The translations under genes and the position numbers were made by a program. From Bacteroidota bacterium (GTDB lineage Bacteria > Bacteroidota > Bacteroidia > Bacteroidales > Dysgonomonadaceae), in contig JAEZZZ010000023.1 in NCBI GenBank assembly GCA_023418255.1, forward strand, positions 1-18,832: 18,832 nucleotides of DNA. Reading direction: 5' to 3'. Below the pieces are notes generated by a model. It saw only the letters and a program-made list of their open reading frames with translations. It was not told where the DNA came from and did not search any database. Below, piece after piece: positions 7,465 through 13,960 of this stretch; position 1 is the first letter of the stretch, and each line of letters begins with the position of its first letter.

Positions 7465-8211
7465 TTATGTATTCATTCCTCCACACACATGGATAACTTG
7501 TCCACTTACGTACGACGACAAATCAGATGCAAGGAACAAAGCCGCGTTTGCCACATCTTCGGGCGTGCCACCGCGGCGTAATGGAATCTGTTTTGCCCAT
7601 TGTTCGCGCACCTCTTCCGAAAGTTGCTTCGTCATATCGGTAATGATGAATCCCGGAGCAATAGCATTTACGCGAATGCCACGCGAACCAATTTCTTTTG
7701 CCATCGATTTTGCCAATCCTATCATTCCGGCTTTGGAAGCCGAATAGTTAGCCTGCCCGGCATTTCCGGAAACGCCCACAACAGAACTCATATTGACAAT
7801 GCTACCGGATTTTTGACGCATCATAATCGGAGTAACGGCATGAATAAAGTTAAATGCCGATTTCAAATTGACATTGATGACCATATCCCACTGCTCCTCG
7901 CTCATGCGCATCATCAGTCCATCTCGTGTGATGCCGGCATTGTTGATTAAAATATCGATTTTACCGCAATCTTTATGAATTTCTTCTACTACACGATGCG
8001 TATCGTCAAAATCGGCAGCATTGGAAGCATATCCTTTTGCCTTCACACCTAATGCTGCAATTTCTTTTTCGGTAGCTTGCGCATTTTTATCTATTTTTAA
8101 ATCGGTAAAAGCGATGTTAGCGCCCTCCTGAGCAAATCTCAGCGCAATGGCTTTGCCAATACCGCGAGCGGCACCGGTAATGAGCGCTGTTTTTCCTTCT
8201 AATAATTTCAT
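7465..8211 (-). CDS. fabG: 3-oxoacyl-[acyl-carrier-protein] reductase
   Basis: 248 residues, the normal length for FabG, a cytosolic NADPH-dependent short-chain dehydrogenase that reduces 3-oxoacyl-ACP in fatty-acid elongation. Visible motifs: TGAARGIG (12-19) for cofactor binding, NNAG (90-93), and the catalytic set N115, S143, Y156 and K160 (YSASK). SSVVG and NAGQANYSASKAG match FabG closely, and the end PEDVANAALFLASDLSSYVSGQVIHVCGG is typical. Other short-chain dehydrogenases share the fold, but these stretches favour FabG. It starts 67 bases after a TetR gene on the same strand, so the two are probably one operon, ended by the hairpin at 7385-7436. Confidence 0.92.
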   Translation of the reverse strand: MKLLEGKTALITGAARGIGKAIALRFAQEGANIAFTDLKIDKNAQATEKEIAALGVKAKGYASNAADFDDTHRVVEEIHKDCGKIDILINNAGITRDGLMMRMSEEQWDMVINVNLKSAFNFIHAVTPIMMRQKSGSIVNMSSVVGVSGNAGQANYSASKAGMIGLAKSMAKEIGSRGIRVNAIAPGFIITDMTKQLSEEVREQWAKQIPLRRGGTPEDVANAALFLASDLSSYVSGQVIHVCGGMNT

Positions 8212-8278
8212 TCTATTTGTGATATTTGTTAATAAATTTTCCTGTTAAAATCTCTCTCCAATTACTCAATAAACAGCC

Positions 8279-8878
8279 TCACAAGAGATATTGTTTTCTC
8301 AATCCCCTAAAAATCAAATTTGAGATAACATCTCTGTCTTGCTTGTTGTTGATATTCAAATCTAAAACACCACGAATAACGGGTACTTCAAGTCCTTTCA
8401 GCCCATAATGCAACAGTTGAGCTGTACGCGACACATCGCTGATAAAAAAAATCTTTTGCTCTACGCCTTCTTGCAAAATATTACGCAAAAATCCAATTTC
8501 TTTCATATCAAACTCCTTGCGCACATTTTCGACTTGCCATATATTTCTGAAAAAATCGGCACGCAATGTTCCATTTCGCTGCACCACTTGTTTGACTGCT
8601 TCTAAACGGGTAAATGCAAAAAGGATTAACTTCCCATCGGCAGAAATATCGCGCTCTGTAACAGCCAACAATTGAGCATACAGACTCTCTAATTCTGACG
8701 CAATCACGGCATCATAAATCTCTTTCTTACTACTAAAATAAGTATAAAGCGTTCGTCTTCCTTTTTGAGAAACCTGGGCAATTTCGTTCATCGTTGTGCT
8801 CTCATATCCTTTTCGTGCAAAAAGAAGGCGAGCCACTTCAATGAGTTTATTTCGTGTTTTTGAGACTGTAATTGCCAT
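8279..8878 (-). CDS. TetR-family regulator upstream of fabG
   Basis: 199 residues. The N-terminal DNA-binding domain is clear: RNKLIEVARLLFARKGYEST, then MNEIAQVSQKGRRTLYTYFSSKKEIYDAV (roughly residues 9-58), with the recognition helix around RRTLYTYF. The C-terminal part has no recognised ligand signature. Being first in a likely operon with fabG, it may sense acyl-CoA or another lipid signal and tune fatty-acid synthesis, a role known for TetR-type regulators such as FabR in other bacteria; here it is inference from context only. A well-formed promoter lies just upstream. Confidence 0.87.
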   Translation of the reverse strand: MAITVSKTRNKLIEVARLLFARKGYESTTMNEIAQVSQKGRRTLYTYFSSKKEIYDAVIASELESLYAQLLAVTERDISADGKLILFAFTRLEAVKQVVQRNGTLRADFFRNIWQVENVRKEFDMKEIGFLRNILQEGVEQKIFFISDVSRTAQLLHYGLKGLEVPVIRGVLDLNINNKQDRDVISNLIFRGLRKQYLL

Positions 8879-8908
8879 ATTTTTGAAAGAGTATTATTCG
8901 TTTTTATG

Positions 8909-8939
8909 CAAAAATAAAATAAACTTTTCTATTGACAAA
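8909..8939 (-). promoter_or_regulatory. Consensus promoter of the tetR-fabG operon
   Basis: On the minus strand TTTG (8939-8936), 19 bases, then TATTTTTG (8916-8909): a full match to the Bacteroidota -33/-7 consensus. The start of transcription would be near 8902, giving a leader of about 24 bases to the ATG at 8878. A direct repeat of TGACAAA (plus strand, 8933-8939 and 8949-8955, 16-base period) overlaps the -33 box and may be a regulator site. Confidence 0.7.
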
Positions 8940-8994
8940 ACAACAAGCTGACAAATGCACATATGATACGTTGAATGAATGAAGGTTAACTTTT

Positions 8995-9027
8995 TTTGGA
9001 GTAAAAATGAACATTCCCATAAGGTTG
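8995..9027 (+). promoter_or_regulatory. Probable promoter of the glsB-like gene
   Basis: TTTG at 8995-8998 is followed after 21 bases by TAAGGTTG (9020-9027), one mismatch from TAnnTTTG. A leader of about 55 bases would precede the ATG at 9086. It diverges from the tetR-fabG promoter about 60 bases to the left. Confidence 0.4.
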
Positions 9028-9085
9028 TCGGTTACATATCTAAACAAATTATTTTAAACTATTAATTTATTAAACTTTTTCAATT

Positions 9086-9340
9086 ATGGGTATTTTATCA
9101 TGGATTATATTAGGGTTAATTGCAGGTACAGTGGCTAAATGGATACGTCCCGGATCTGATCCCGGTGGATGCATCGTCACTATTTTGATTGGTGTCGCGG
9201 GGGCTTTTGTAGGCGGTTGGATTGGTTCGCTGCTTGATTTCGGAAGCATTGACAAATTCAGTTTCAGAACACTTTTGCTGGCAACGGCCGGTTCTGTTAT
9301 CGTACTTTGGATCTATTCTTTAATTACAAAGAAACGGTAA
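9086..9340 (+). CDS. GlsB/YeaQ/YmgE-family stress membrane protein
   Basis: 84 residues, nearly all membrane: a first helix (about 3-18, ILSWIILGLIAGTVAK), a loop with IRPGSDPGG, a second glycine-rich helix (about 29-48, IVTILIGVAGAFVGGWIGSL) and a third (about 61-79). The GLIAGxxAK start and the GxxGAFVGGW pattern are hallmarks of the transglycosylase-associated (GlsB/YeaQ) family. Members are induced by stress and their biochemical role is unknown. The next gene begins 55 bases later and probably shares the transcript. Confidence 0.9.
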   Translation: MGILSWIILGLIAGTVAKWIRPGSDPGGCIVTILIGVAGAFVGGWIGSLLDFGSIDKFSFRTLLLATAGSVIVLWIYSLITKKR

Positions 9341-9395
9341 CTTATGCCGTCCATACAACGTATTGATTTGATTTTTTATTACAATCATTCAAGAC

Positions 9396-9815
9396 ATGAG
9401 TAAAGAAGAAATAAAGAATGTGCTTTCCACAATGGATTGCTGCATGATGACTACCATTGATAAAAATGGAAATATAAACTCGCGTCCCATGCTTCATAAC
9501 AAAGCAATGCCCAATTGTGACGAAGTCTATTTTTTCAGTTTGAAAAAGACTCGAAAAATAGATGACATTAGAGCAAATAAAAACATTTCTCTAGCTTTTC
9601 AGAACAAAGAAAACACCACTTTTATTCAGCAACGCGGAATAGCGGAAATTGTTGAGGATAAAGAAACAATGACAAGACATTGGGACAAAAACCTATTGAC
9701 GTGGTGGAAAGAGGGAGCAAATACTCCCGATATATGCATGATTCGTGTCCAAGTGAAACAAATTCGCTGTTGGCACGAAGGTGTGGAAACAATCATCGAA
9801 CCGGCGAATAAATAG
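9396..9815 (+). CDS. Pyridoxamine 5'-phosphate oxidase-like (general stress protein 26-type) protein
   Basis: 139 residues with the split-barrel FMN-binding fold of the PNPOx superfamily. Recognisable parts are MTTIDKNGNINSRPM (about 18-32), VYFFSLKKTRKIDDIRANKNISLAFQ (about 44-69), a strand with QRGIAEIVEDKE (78-89) and an end with DICMIRVQVKQIRCW. Similarity is to the COG3871 general stress group, which bind flavin or a related cofactor; true pyridoxine oxidase activity is unlikely. Coupling with a GlsB-like gene supports a stress role. No terminator hairpin follows the stop. Confidence 0.85.
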   Translation: MSKEEIKNVLSTMDCCMMTTIDKNGNINSRPMLHNKAMPNCDEVYFFSLKKTRKIDDIRANKNISLAFQNKENTTFIQQRGIAEIVEDKETMTRHWDKNLLTWWKEGANTPDICMIRVQVKQIRCWHEGVETIIEPANK

Positions 9816-9906
9816 ATTTTCTGTTTTATTTCGGTTCTTTTTTTGAAAAGACTATCAAAAACGCATCTTTTTTATAATATTTCATTTTTAATTCAAAAAA
9901 TAATCA

Positions 9907-9914
9907 TACATTTG
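9907..9914 (+). promoter_or_regulatory. -7 box of the trp leader promoter
   Basis: TACATTTG matches TAnnTTTG exactly. The -33 region (around 9883-9888) is only T-rich, without a clean TTTG. Transcription would begin about 7 bases downstream, near 9921, about 13 bases before the leader peptide ATG at 9934. Confidence 0.55.
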
Positions 9915-9933
9915 CAACTCAAACAAAAAAATA

Positions 9934-10020
9934 ATGACTCATTCTGTTTTAAATAATATATGGTGGCGTTGGCAACAATTCATTGGAAACAATGGGATGC
10001 CAGCCTGTGCTATTCATTGA
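9934..10020 (+). CDS. Tryptophan leader peptide (attenuation)
   Basis: A 28-codon frame with ATG 9934 and TGA 10018-10020. Its codons 10-13 read W-W-R-W (TGG at 9961, 9964 and 9970), a density of tryptophan far above chance in a short frame. It lies between a -7 box and an intrinsic terminator in front of a tryptophan synthase beta gene. This is the layout of trpL-type leader peptides, in which ribosome stalling at Trp codons decides whether the terminator forms. The third Trp codon lies at the 5' edge of a hairpin (9969-10003), as expected for ribosome-controlled folding. The rest of the peptide is probably unimportant. Confidence 0.85.
   Translation: MTHSVLNNIWWRWQQFIGNNGMPACAIH
9969..10003 (+). 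promoter_or_regulatory. Leader (1:2-type) hairpin overlapping the Trp codons
   Basis: TTGGCA (9969-9974) can pair with TGCCAG (9998-10003, one T-G wobble), and CATTG (9981-9985) with CAATG (9990-9994) around a GAAA loop, extended by two G-U pairs. The third Trp codon (9970-9972) is inside the outer stem, so a stalled ribosome would open it. CAATG can alternatively pair with a second CATTG at 10015-10019. Confidence 0.5.
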
Positions 10021-10068
10021 AATTTAAATAACAAGGGAGTTCACAGAAAGTTTTTAATTTGACACATG

Positions 10069-10105
10069 CAGCCTGTTGTTTCACGAAAACAGCAGGCTGT
10101 TTTTT
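10069..10105 (+). terminator. Attenuator terminator before trpB2
   Basis: CAGCCTGTTGTTT (10069-10081) pairs with AAACAGCAGGCTG (10087-10099): a 13-bp stem with one T-G wobble and a 5-base loop, then six T (10100-10105). It stands between the leader peptide and the trpB2 start, so it is an attenuator rather than an end-of-gene terminator. An upstream segment AACAAGGG (10030-10037) can pair with its 5' arm (10072-10080, one bulged G) and could serve as antiterminator. Confidence 0.85.
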
Positions 10106-10122
10106 ATTTATCAAACAAAAAA

Positions 10123-11454
10123 ATGACAACAATGGAAAAAAGAAAAAAATTTATTCTCGCCGAAACCGACATCCCCAAACAATGGTTCAACATTGTTGCG
10201 GAAATGAAACAAAAACCGCAACCCATGATTCATCCGGGAACGAAGCAGCCCATTAAAGCGAAAGACCTTTATCCCCTTTTTGCAAAAGAACTGGCACATC
10301 AAGAATTAAACGATAGCGATGCGTGGACTGATATTCCCGAAGCGGTGCGAGAGAAATATAAACTCTATCGCCCCACCCCATTGGTACGCGCCACCGGTTT
10401 GGAAAAGGCATTGCAAACTCCGGCACATATATATTTCAAGAACGAAAGCGTAAGCCCCGTTGGTTCGCACAAACTCAATTCGGCACTTCCGCAAGCTTAT
10501 TACAATATGTTGGACGGAACAACAAACATCACCACCGAAACCGGTGCAGGACAATGGGGAACAGCATTGGCTTTTGCTGCAAAAACCTTTGGTTTAGAAC
10601 TTGCCGTTTATATGGTGCGCATCAGTTACGAACAAAAACCCTATCGGCGTACGCTGATGCAAACATGGGGCGCACAAGTGATTCCCTCGCCAAGCATGTC
10701 CACAAAAAGTGGCAGAAAAATATTGACCGACACGCCTAATCATCAAGGAAGTTTGGGAACAGCCATTTCAGAAGCCATTGAGCTGGCACAACAAACGCCA
10801 AAATGCAAATATGCTCTCGGCAGCGTACTCAACCATGTGTCGCTTCACCAAACCGTTATCGGACTGGAAGCAAAAAAACAGATGGAAATGGCAGACGAAT
10901 ATCCTGACATCATCATTGGATGTTTTGGCGGCGGATCGAACTTCTCAGGAATATCGTTTCCTTTTCTACGCGATAAACTTCAAGGAAAAACCAACACGCG
11001 GTTTATTGCTGCCGAACCGGCATCGTGTCCAAAACTTTCACAAGGTGAGTTTAAGTATGACTTTGGTGATGAAGCCGGCTACACGCCCCTCATCCCTATG
11101 TACACACTTGGACACAATTTTACACCTGCCAATATTCATGCCGGCGGCTTACGCTATCATGGTGCTGGAAGCATTATCAGTCAACTACTGAAAGATAACC
11201 TCTTGGAAGTTGCCGATATTCTGCAACTCGATACATTTAAAGCAGGCATTTTGTTTGCACAAACAGAAGGAATTATTCCCGCGCCGGAATCGACGCACGC
11301 CATTGCCGCAACCATCAACGAAGCGATTAAAGCAAAAAAGGAAGGGAAAAAGAAAACGATTCTATTTAACCTCTCCGGACACGGACTGGTAGATATGAGT
11401 GCATACGAACAATACCTTTCAGGAAATTTAAGGAATTTTTCGTATGAAGCGTGA
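10123..11454 (+). CDS. trpB: TrpB2-type tryptophan synthase beta chain (PLP enzyme)
   Basis: About 443 residues from ATG 10123, or 440 from ATG 10132. A start at 10066 is possible by frame but lies inside the attenuator stem and is rejected. TrpB catalyses formation of tryptophan from indole and serine with PLP. Counting from 10132, GSHKLNSAL (111-119) holds the PLP lysine K114, TETGAGQWG (135-143) holds the catalytic glutamate E136, and CFGGGSNFSG binds the cofactor phosphate. The long N-terminus (LAETDIPKQWFN), PTPLVRATGLEKAL and AAEPASCPKLSQGEFKYDFGD are features of the TrpB2 (TrpB-like) branch, longer than the roughly 400-residue TrpB1. TrpB2 proteins often act without TrpA, and no trpA is next to this gene. 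The trp leader strongly supports a role in tryptophan supply, perhaps indole salvage. Confidence 0.92.
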   Translation: MTTMEKRKKFILAETDIPKQWFNIVAEMKQKPQPMIHPGTKQPIKAKDLYPLFAKELAHQELNDSDAWTDIPEAVREKYKLYRPTPLVRATGLEKALQTPAHIYFKNESVSPVGSHKLNSALPQAYYNMLDGTTNITTETGAGQWGTALAFAAKTFGLELAVYMVRISYEQKPYRRTLMQTWGAQVIPSPSMSTKSGRKILTDTPNHQGSLGTAISEAIELAQQTPKCKYALGSVLNHVSLHQTVIGLEAKKQMEMADEYPDIIIGCFGGGSNFSGISFPFLRDKLQGKTNTRFIAAEPASCPKLSQGEFKYDFGDEAGYTPLIPMYTLGHNFTPANIHAGGLRYHGAGSIISQLLKDNLLEVADILQLDTFKAGILFAQTEGIIPAPESTHAIAATINEAIKAKKEGKKKTILFNLSGHGLVDMSAYEQYLSGNLRNFSYEA

Positions 11455-11840
11455 AAGGAATAAAAAATAGTAGGGACTCTCTGATTATTCTTGATTCCGC
11501 GATAGAAAAAAGCAGTATGATATTCGAGCTATCCTTTGCCAATAAAGAGATTAGCTCTTAGGGAGCAATCGTATTTTCGAAGCAAATGTTGGACAAAATC
11601 GGGTTTAAAGGACAGGAGTTGTCTTGTCATTTTTTGCCAATTTCTGCTCATGGTCATAAAGATCAACCGAAAATGGAGTTTCTCGAAACTTGCCACAAAG
11701 GGTGCGTATACGCCTGATGTATTATGTGGACTTCTACAGTCTGTTCAACCATCCGGGGAAAGACAAGAAAATGATACTCTTAGGGGACTCCGAATCACGA
11801 CCGCAAGCATCGCCTTTTTGATTAGAGGGGCTTGTCCAAG
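11455..11840. other. Unassigned, probably degraded stretch after trpB2
   Basis: No intact gene on either strand. A short plus-strand frame from ATG 11586 opens with MLDKIGFKGQELS, which faintly resembles the start of IS110-type transposases known from this phylum, but the following residues do not support it. The 120-codon frame at 11536-11898 runs into the terminator hairpin of another gene and has no recognisable motif. No terminator for trpB2 is obvious. Confidence 0.35.
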
Positions 11841-11879
11841 AAAAAAACAACACTCGACCGCTGTTTTGCAGCAGTCGAG
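11841..11879 (-). terminator. Strong intrinsic terminator after the GlcG-like pseudogene
   Basis: On the minus strand CTCGACTGCTG (11879-11869) pairs with CAGCGGTCGAG (11863-11853), ten pairs with one mismatch and a CAAAA loop. Then come TGTTG and a run of seven T (11847-11841). It follows the GlcG-like pseudogene by about 25 bases and shows no decay. Confidence 0.8.
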
Positions 11880-11905
11880 CTATGCTTATCTTGCATGATT
11901 GTGCT

Positions 11906-12325
11906 TTATCGGACGGACACCAATGATAATTTTATTCTAGTGCTTTTTTTGTTCCCATGCTCATTTTTACCACCATCATTTCCGGAGATTCCAATGGCAC
12001 CGGTCAATATACCGCCTCTCCATATAGGAGCACCTCATCCAAAAAGGAACAATTCAGAAATTGATTGCAGATTTCTAGAAGAATCCGATAACGCCTTGTG
12101 CATTGAGTCCCGATTTGCTGATTTTGCAGAAACTGAAGCGTATGCTTTTCTTCGAGATGCTTGCGCAGTACGAATGCCAGCGTTATCTCCCTTCAAAACT
12201 TGAATTGCAGATCCGCAAGTTTACTCCAGATACGTTTTACCCATCTTCTTCGCCTCTTCTTTTGCCTGTTCATACAATTTCAAGGCTCCATTTTGTATTA
12301 TAAATCAAGAGAGTTGTTTCGGCAT
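11906..12325 (-). pseudogene. GlcG/HbpS-family (heme-binding-like) pseudogene
   Basis: One minus-strand frame of 140 codons, from ATG 12325 to TAA 11906, is interrupted by TGA (7th codon), TAA (after KKMGKTYLE) and TGA (after SELFLFG). Read through, it gives MPKQLS, then IIQNGALKLYEQAKEEAKKMGK, DNAGIRTAQASRRKAYASVSAKSA, and finally GAPIWRGGILTGAIGISGNDGG. This order and the length of about 140 residues match the GlcG/HbpS domain: an N-terminal helix, the GIRTA-ASRRKAY helix and the GAIGISG strand. Members bind heme or act in glycolate and other pathways. The TAA region seems about six codons short of the family (expected strand with D-x-G-G). The frame has no frameshift and its terminator is intact, so decay is recent. 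Function in this genome is presumably lost. Confidence 0.75.
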
Positions 12326-12447
12326 TGTTCCATCAGACAATAATCTCCTATAAAACACACAAATAATCTTATGAACTTATTATAAAGTTAATTACATTAC
12401 AACTTATAGCCTTTTGTTAAAATAACACATGCTCGTTTGCATTATAT

Positions 12448-12469
12448 TTATATTGCCAAAACAATATAA
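12448..12469. repeat. AT-rich inverted repeat beside the NlpE-like gene end
   Basis: TTATATTG and CAATATAA are perfect 8-base arms around a 6-base loop, five bases beyond the stop of the minus-strand lipoprotein gene. It may act as a weak terminator or mRNA end, but no T run follows it. Confidence 0.35.
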
Positions 12470-12474
12470 GAGAG

Positions 12475-13218
12475 CTACTCCCTCCGGTAGTCACCGGCCA
12501 AGCTACCGCCACCACCGCAAAAGAACATGAGGTCGTTGCGATCATCAAATTTAGAGGTAAAGACATTAAGTTCGTTGCCATTTGGCGTAAAGCGGATAGT
12601 CATTACAGACTTCATGTCAGGATTAACGTCCTTCATGTTAATCTCAATCTGATTGTTTACAATATGTCCTTGACCTTTGAACTCACAACCTTTGCCGGCA
12701 CCGCTTGTTTGAACGATAGTCACATCTACTTGTCTGTCATCCACCTTGGTGATGGTCAACGTTTGTTTGTAAGCATCTTTTTCGTCGTAACTGCTGTTGT
12801 ATGTACCCACGAAGTTGTCTGCCAACATTTCGGCTTCTTTCTTGAGCATATACTCCTCTTTCACCTCTTTCATTTCACCCACTTGAGCCAATTTGTCTAC
12901 CGAAACTAATTTATACATTAGTGTTTCTCCGTCATTTGTTTTTAGGGTGAATACACTATCAGCAAATGTCCATTTACCATCAACTGTTTCAGATGTATTG
13001 TCGGCATCCATGTACAAACTAGTTAGCGCTGCTGTGCTATCAGCATTTAAGGTAAGGTGAGTTACGATACCAGGGCAATCTGCACAGGGTAATGTTGCTA
13101 CATACATACCCATATTGTTCGTAATATCAACGGGCTCACTTTTTTGGGCAGTTTTTTTGTTACATCCGCAGAGTGCCACTACCGATAGCAACAGTGCTCC
13201 AATCATTTTTCTGTTCAT
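12475..13218 (-). CDS. NlpE-like copper-resistance/envelope lipoprotein
   Basis: 247 residues. The first 19 form a lipoprotein signal: MNRKM, a hydrophobic core and the lipobox L-C-G-C with lipidated C19, so the protein sits on a membrane facing the periplasm or outside. Residues 36-125 match the NlpE N-terminal domain: GMYVATLPCADCPGIVTHLTL, with the C45-x-x-C48 pair, then a strand-rich part and a segment ending GEMKEVKEEYML. In E. coli NlpE senses surface contact and lipoprotein or copper stress. The C-terminal part (about 137-247), NFVGTYNSSY to FFCGGGG, is a second beta-rich domain I do not recognise. Copper binding by the CxxC is possible but unproven. It is a single-gene unit with its own -7 box. 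Confidence 0.8.
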   Translation of the reverse strand: MNRKMIGALLLSVVALCGCNKKTAQKSEPVDITNNMGMYVATLPCADCPGIVTHLTLNADSTAALTSLYMDADNTSETVDGKWTFADSVFTLKTNDGETLMYKLVSVDKLAQVGEMKEVKEEYMLKKEAEMLADNFVGTYNSSYDEKDAYKQTLTITKVDDRQVDVTIVQTSGAGKGCEFKGQGHIVNNQIEINMKDVNPDMKSVMTIRFTPNGNELNVFTSKFDDRNDLMFFCGGGGSLAGDYRRE

Positions 13219-13249
13219 ACCTTTTTATTTTAGAGATAAATAATGCTTG

Positions 13250-13257
13250 CAAAATTA
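13250..13257 (-). promoter_or_regulatory. -7 box of the NlpE-like gene promoter
   Basis: CAAAATTA on the plus strand reads TAATTTTG on the minus strand, an exact TAnnTTTG match 32 bases before the ATG. No clean TTTG lies at the expected -33 position (around 13277-13283), so the assignment rests on the -7 box alone. Confidence 0.45.
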
Positions 13258-13906
13258 GATTCTTTTGAAGAAAAGTCATTAAAACAACTCTTAATAAATT
13301 ACAATTAATTCAAAAATACTCATATTGGTTTTTTCGTTAATATTAGAGGGAACCAAACTATCCTTATCAGAGAACTCAAGAACCATCTCTTCTACAATAA
13401 CAAAAAACTCTGATGCCACAACTTATTGGAGAGCAAAGCACATTGAAGTAAGAGCCATATGCCCAACAATATAAATAGTTTATAATCATCTATTTTTTGA
13501 ATATTAATCTGACGGTAAAGGATTGCCTTTGTGCCGTTTGCATTGATCTTGTTCTTGTTGATATAGAATAAATTTTGAATATGCCACACATAAGTCTTGT
13601 AGAATTAAGGCAAACGCTAGAACTCAATAAAGAGCGTCTTCTGGATAACATGGGCGTATCGCAGTAGGCAACACGCGTAAAGCAAGAAAAGAGAAAGAGA
13701 ACACGAGATATTTGCAATTTCACCTTATACGACTCAAAAGTCAAGCCCTCACGATACGACAAACGGCAGGTTTTCTTGACCATCTAATGCCGTCTTAAAT
13801 TATAGGTCAGGAAAATACGCTGTCTAAAAATCAAACACCCGGTGTCAAATATTTTTACACTTAGGGAAAGAGAAAAAAACGTAAAATATTGATAAAATGG
13901 TAATTA
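13258..13906. other. Unassigned 650-base stretch with a stop-broken plus-strand frame
   Basis: No intact gene is supported. A plus-strand frame from ATG 13581 to TAA 13785-13787 (69 codons) is broken by one TAG at 13665-13667. Its first half, MPHISLVELRQTLELNKERL, looks protein-like and its second half is very basic (KQEKRKRTRD). It could be a remnant of a DNA-related gene, but I do not recognise the family. An 11-base dyad ACACC-C-GGTGT is at 13835-13845. Minus-strand frames over the region lack motifs. Confidence 0.35.
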
Positions 13907-13914
13907 TATTTTTG
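13907..13914 (+). promoter_or_regulatory. -7 box upstream of tolC-like gene
   Basis: TATTTTTG matches the TAnnTTTG consensus 46 bases before the ATG at 13961. No TTTG at the right distance upstream was found, so it may need an activator or may be a chance AT-rich match. Confidence 0.4.
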
Positions 13915-13960
13915 GCATCATAGTTGATTCAATAATTGTAAAGAAAAAAAGTAAACTTAT

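Noticed and set aside
10066..10122. Earlier ATG start for trpB2 at 10066
   Set aside because: It lies upstream of and within the attenuator stem and its residues have no family similarity; ATG 10123 or 10132 fits TrpB2 proteins.
11832..12203. Plus-strand 123-codon frame as a gene
   Set aside because: It runs antisense to the GlcG-like pseudogene and through its terminator hairpin; residues show no family pattern.
11906..12325. UGA recoding or selenocysteine as an explanation for the stops in the GlcG-like gene
   Set aside because: One of the three stops is TAA, other genes here use TGA as a normal stop, and the family has no selenocysteine site at these points.
13490..13783. Minus-strand 97-codon frame
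   Set aside because: Serine/arginine-rich low-complexity translation without motif or promoter, opposite a more protein-like plus-strand frame.
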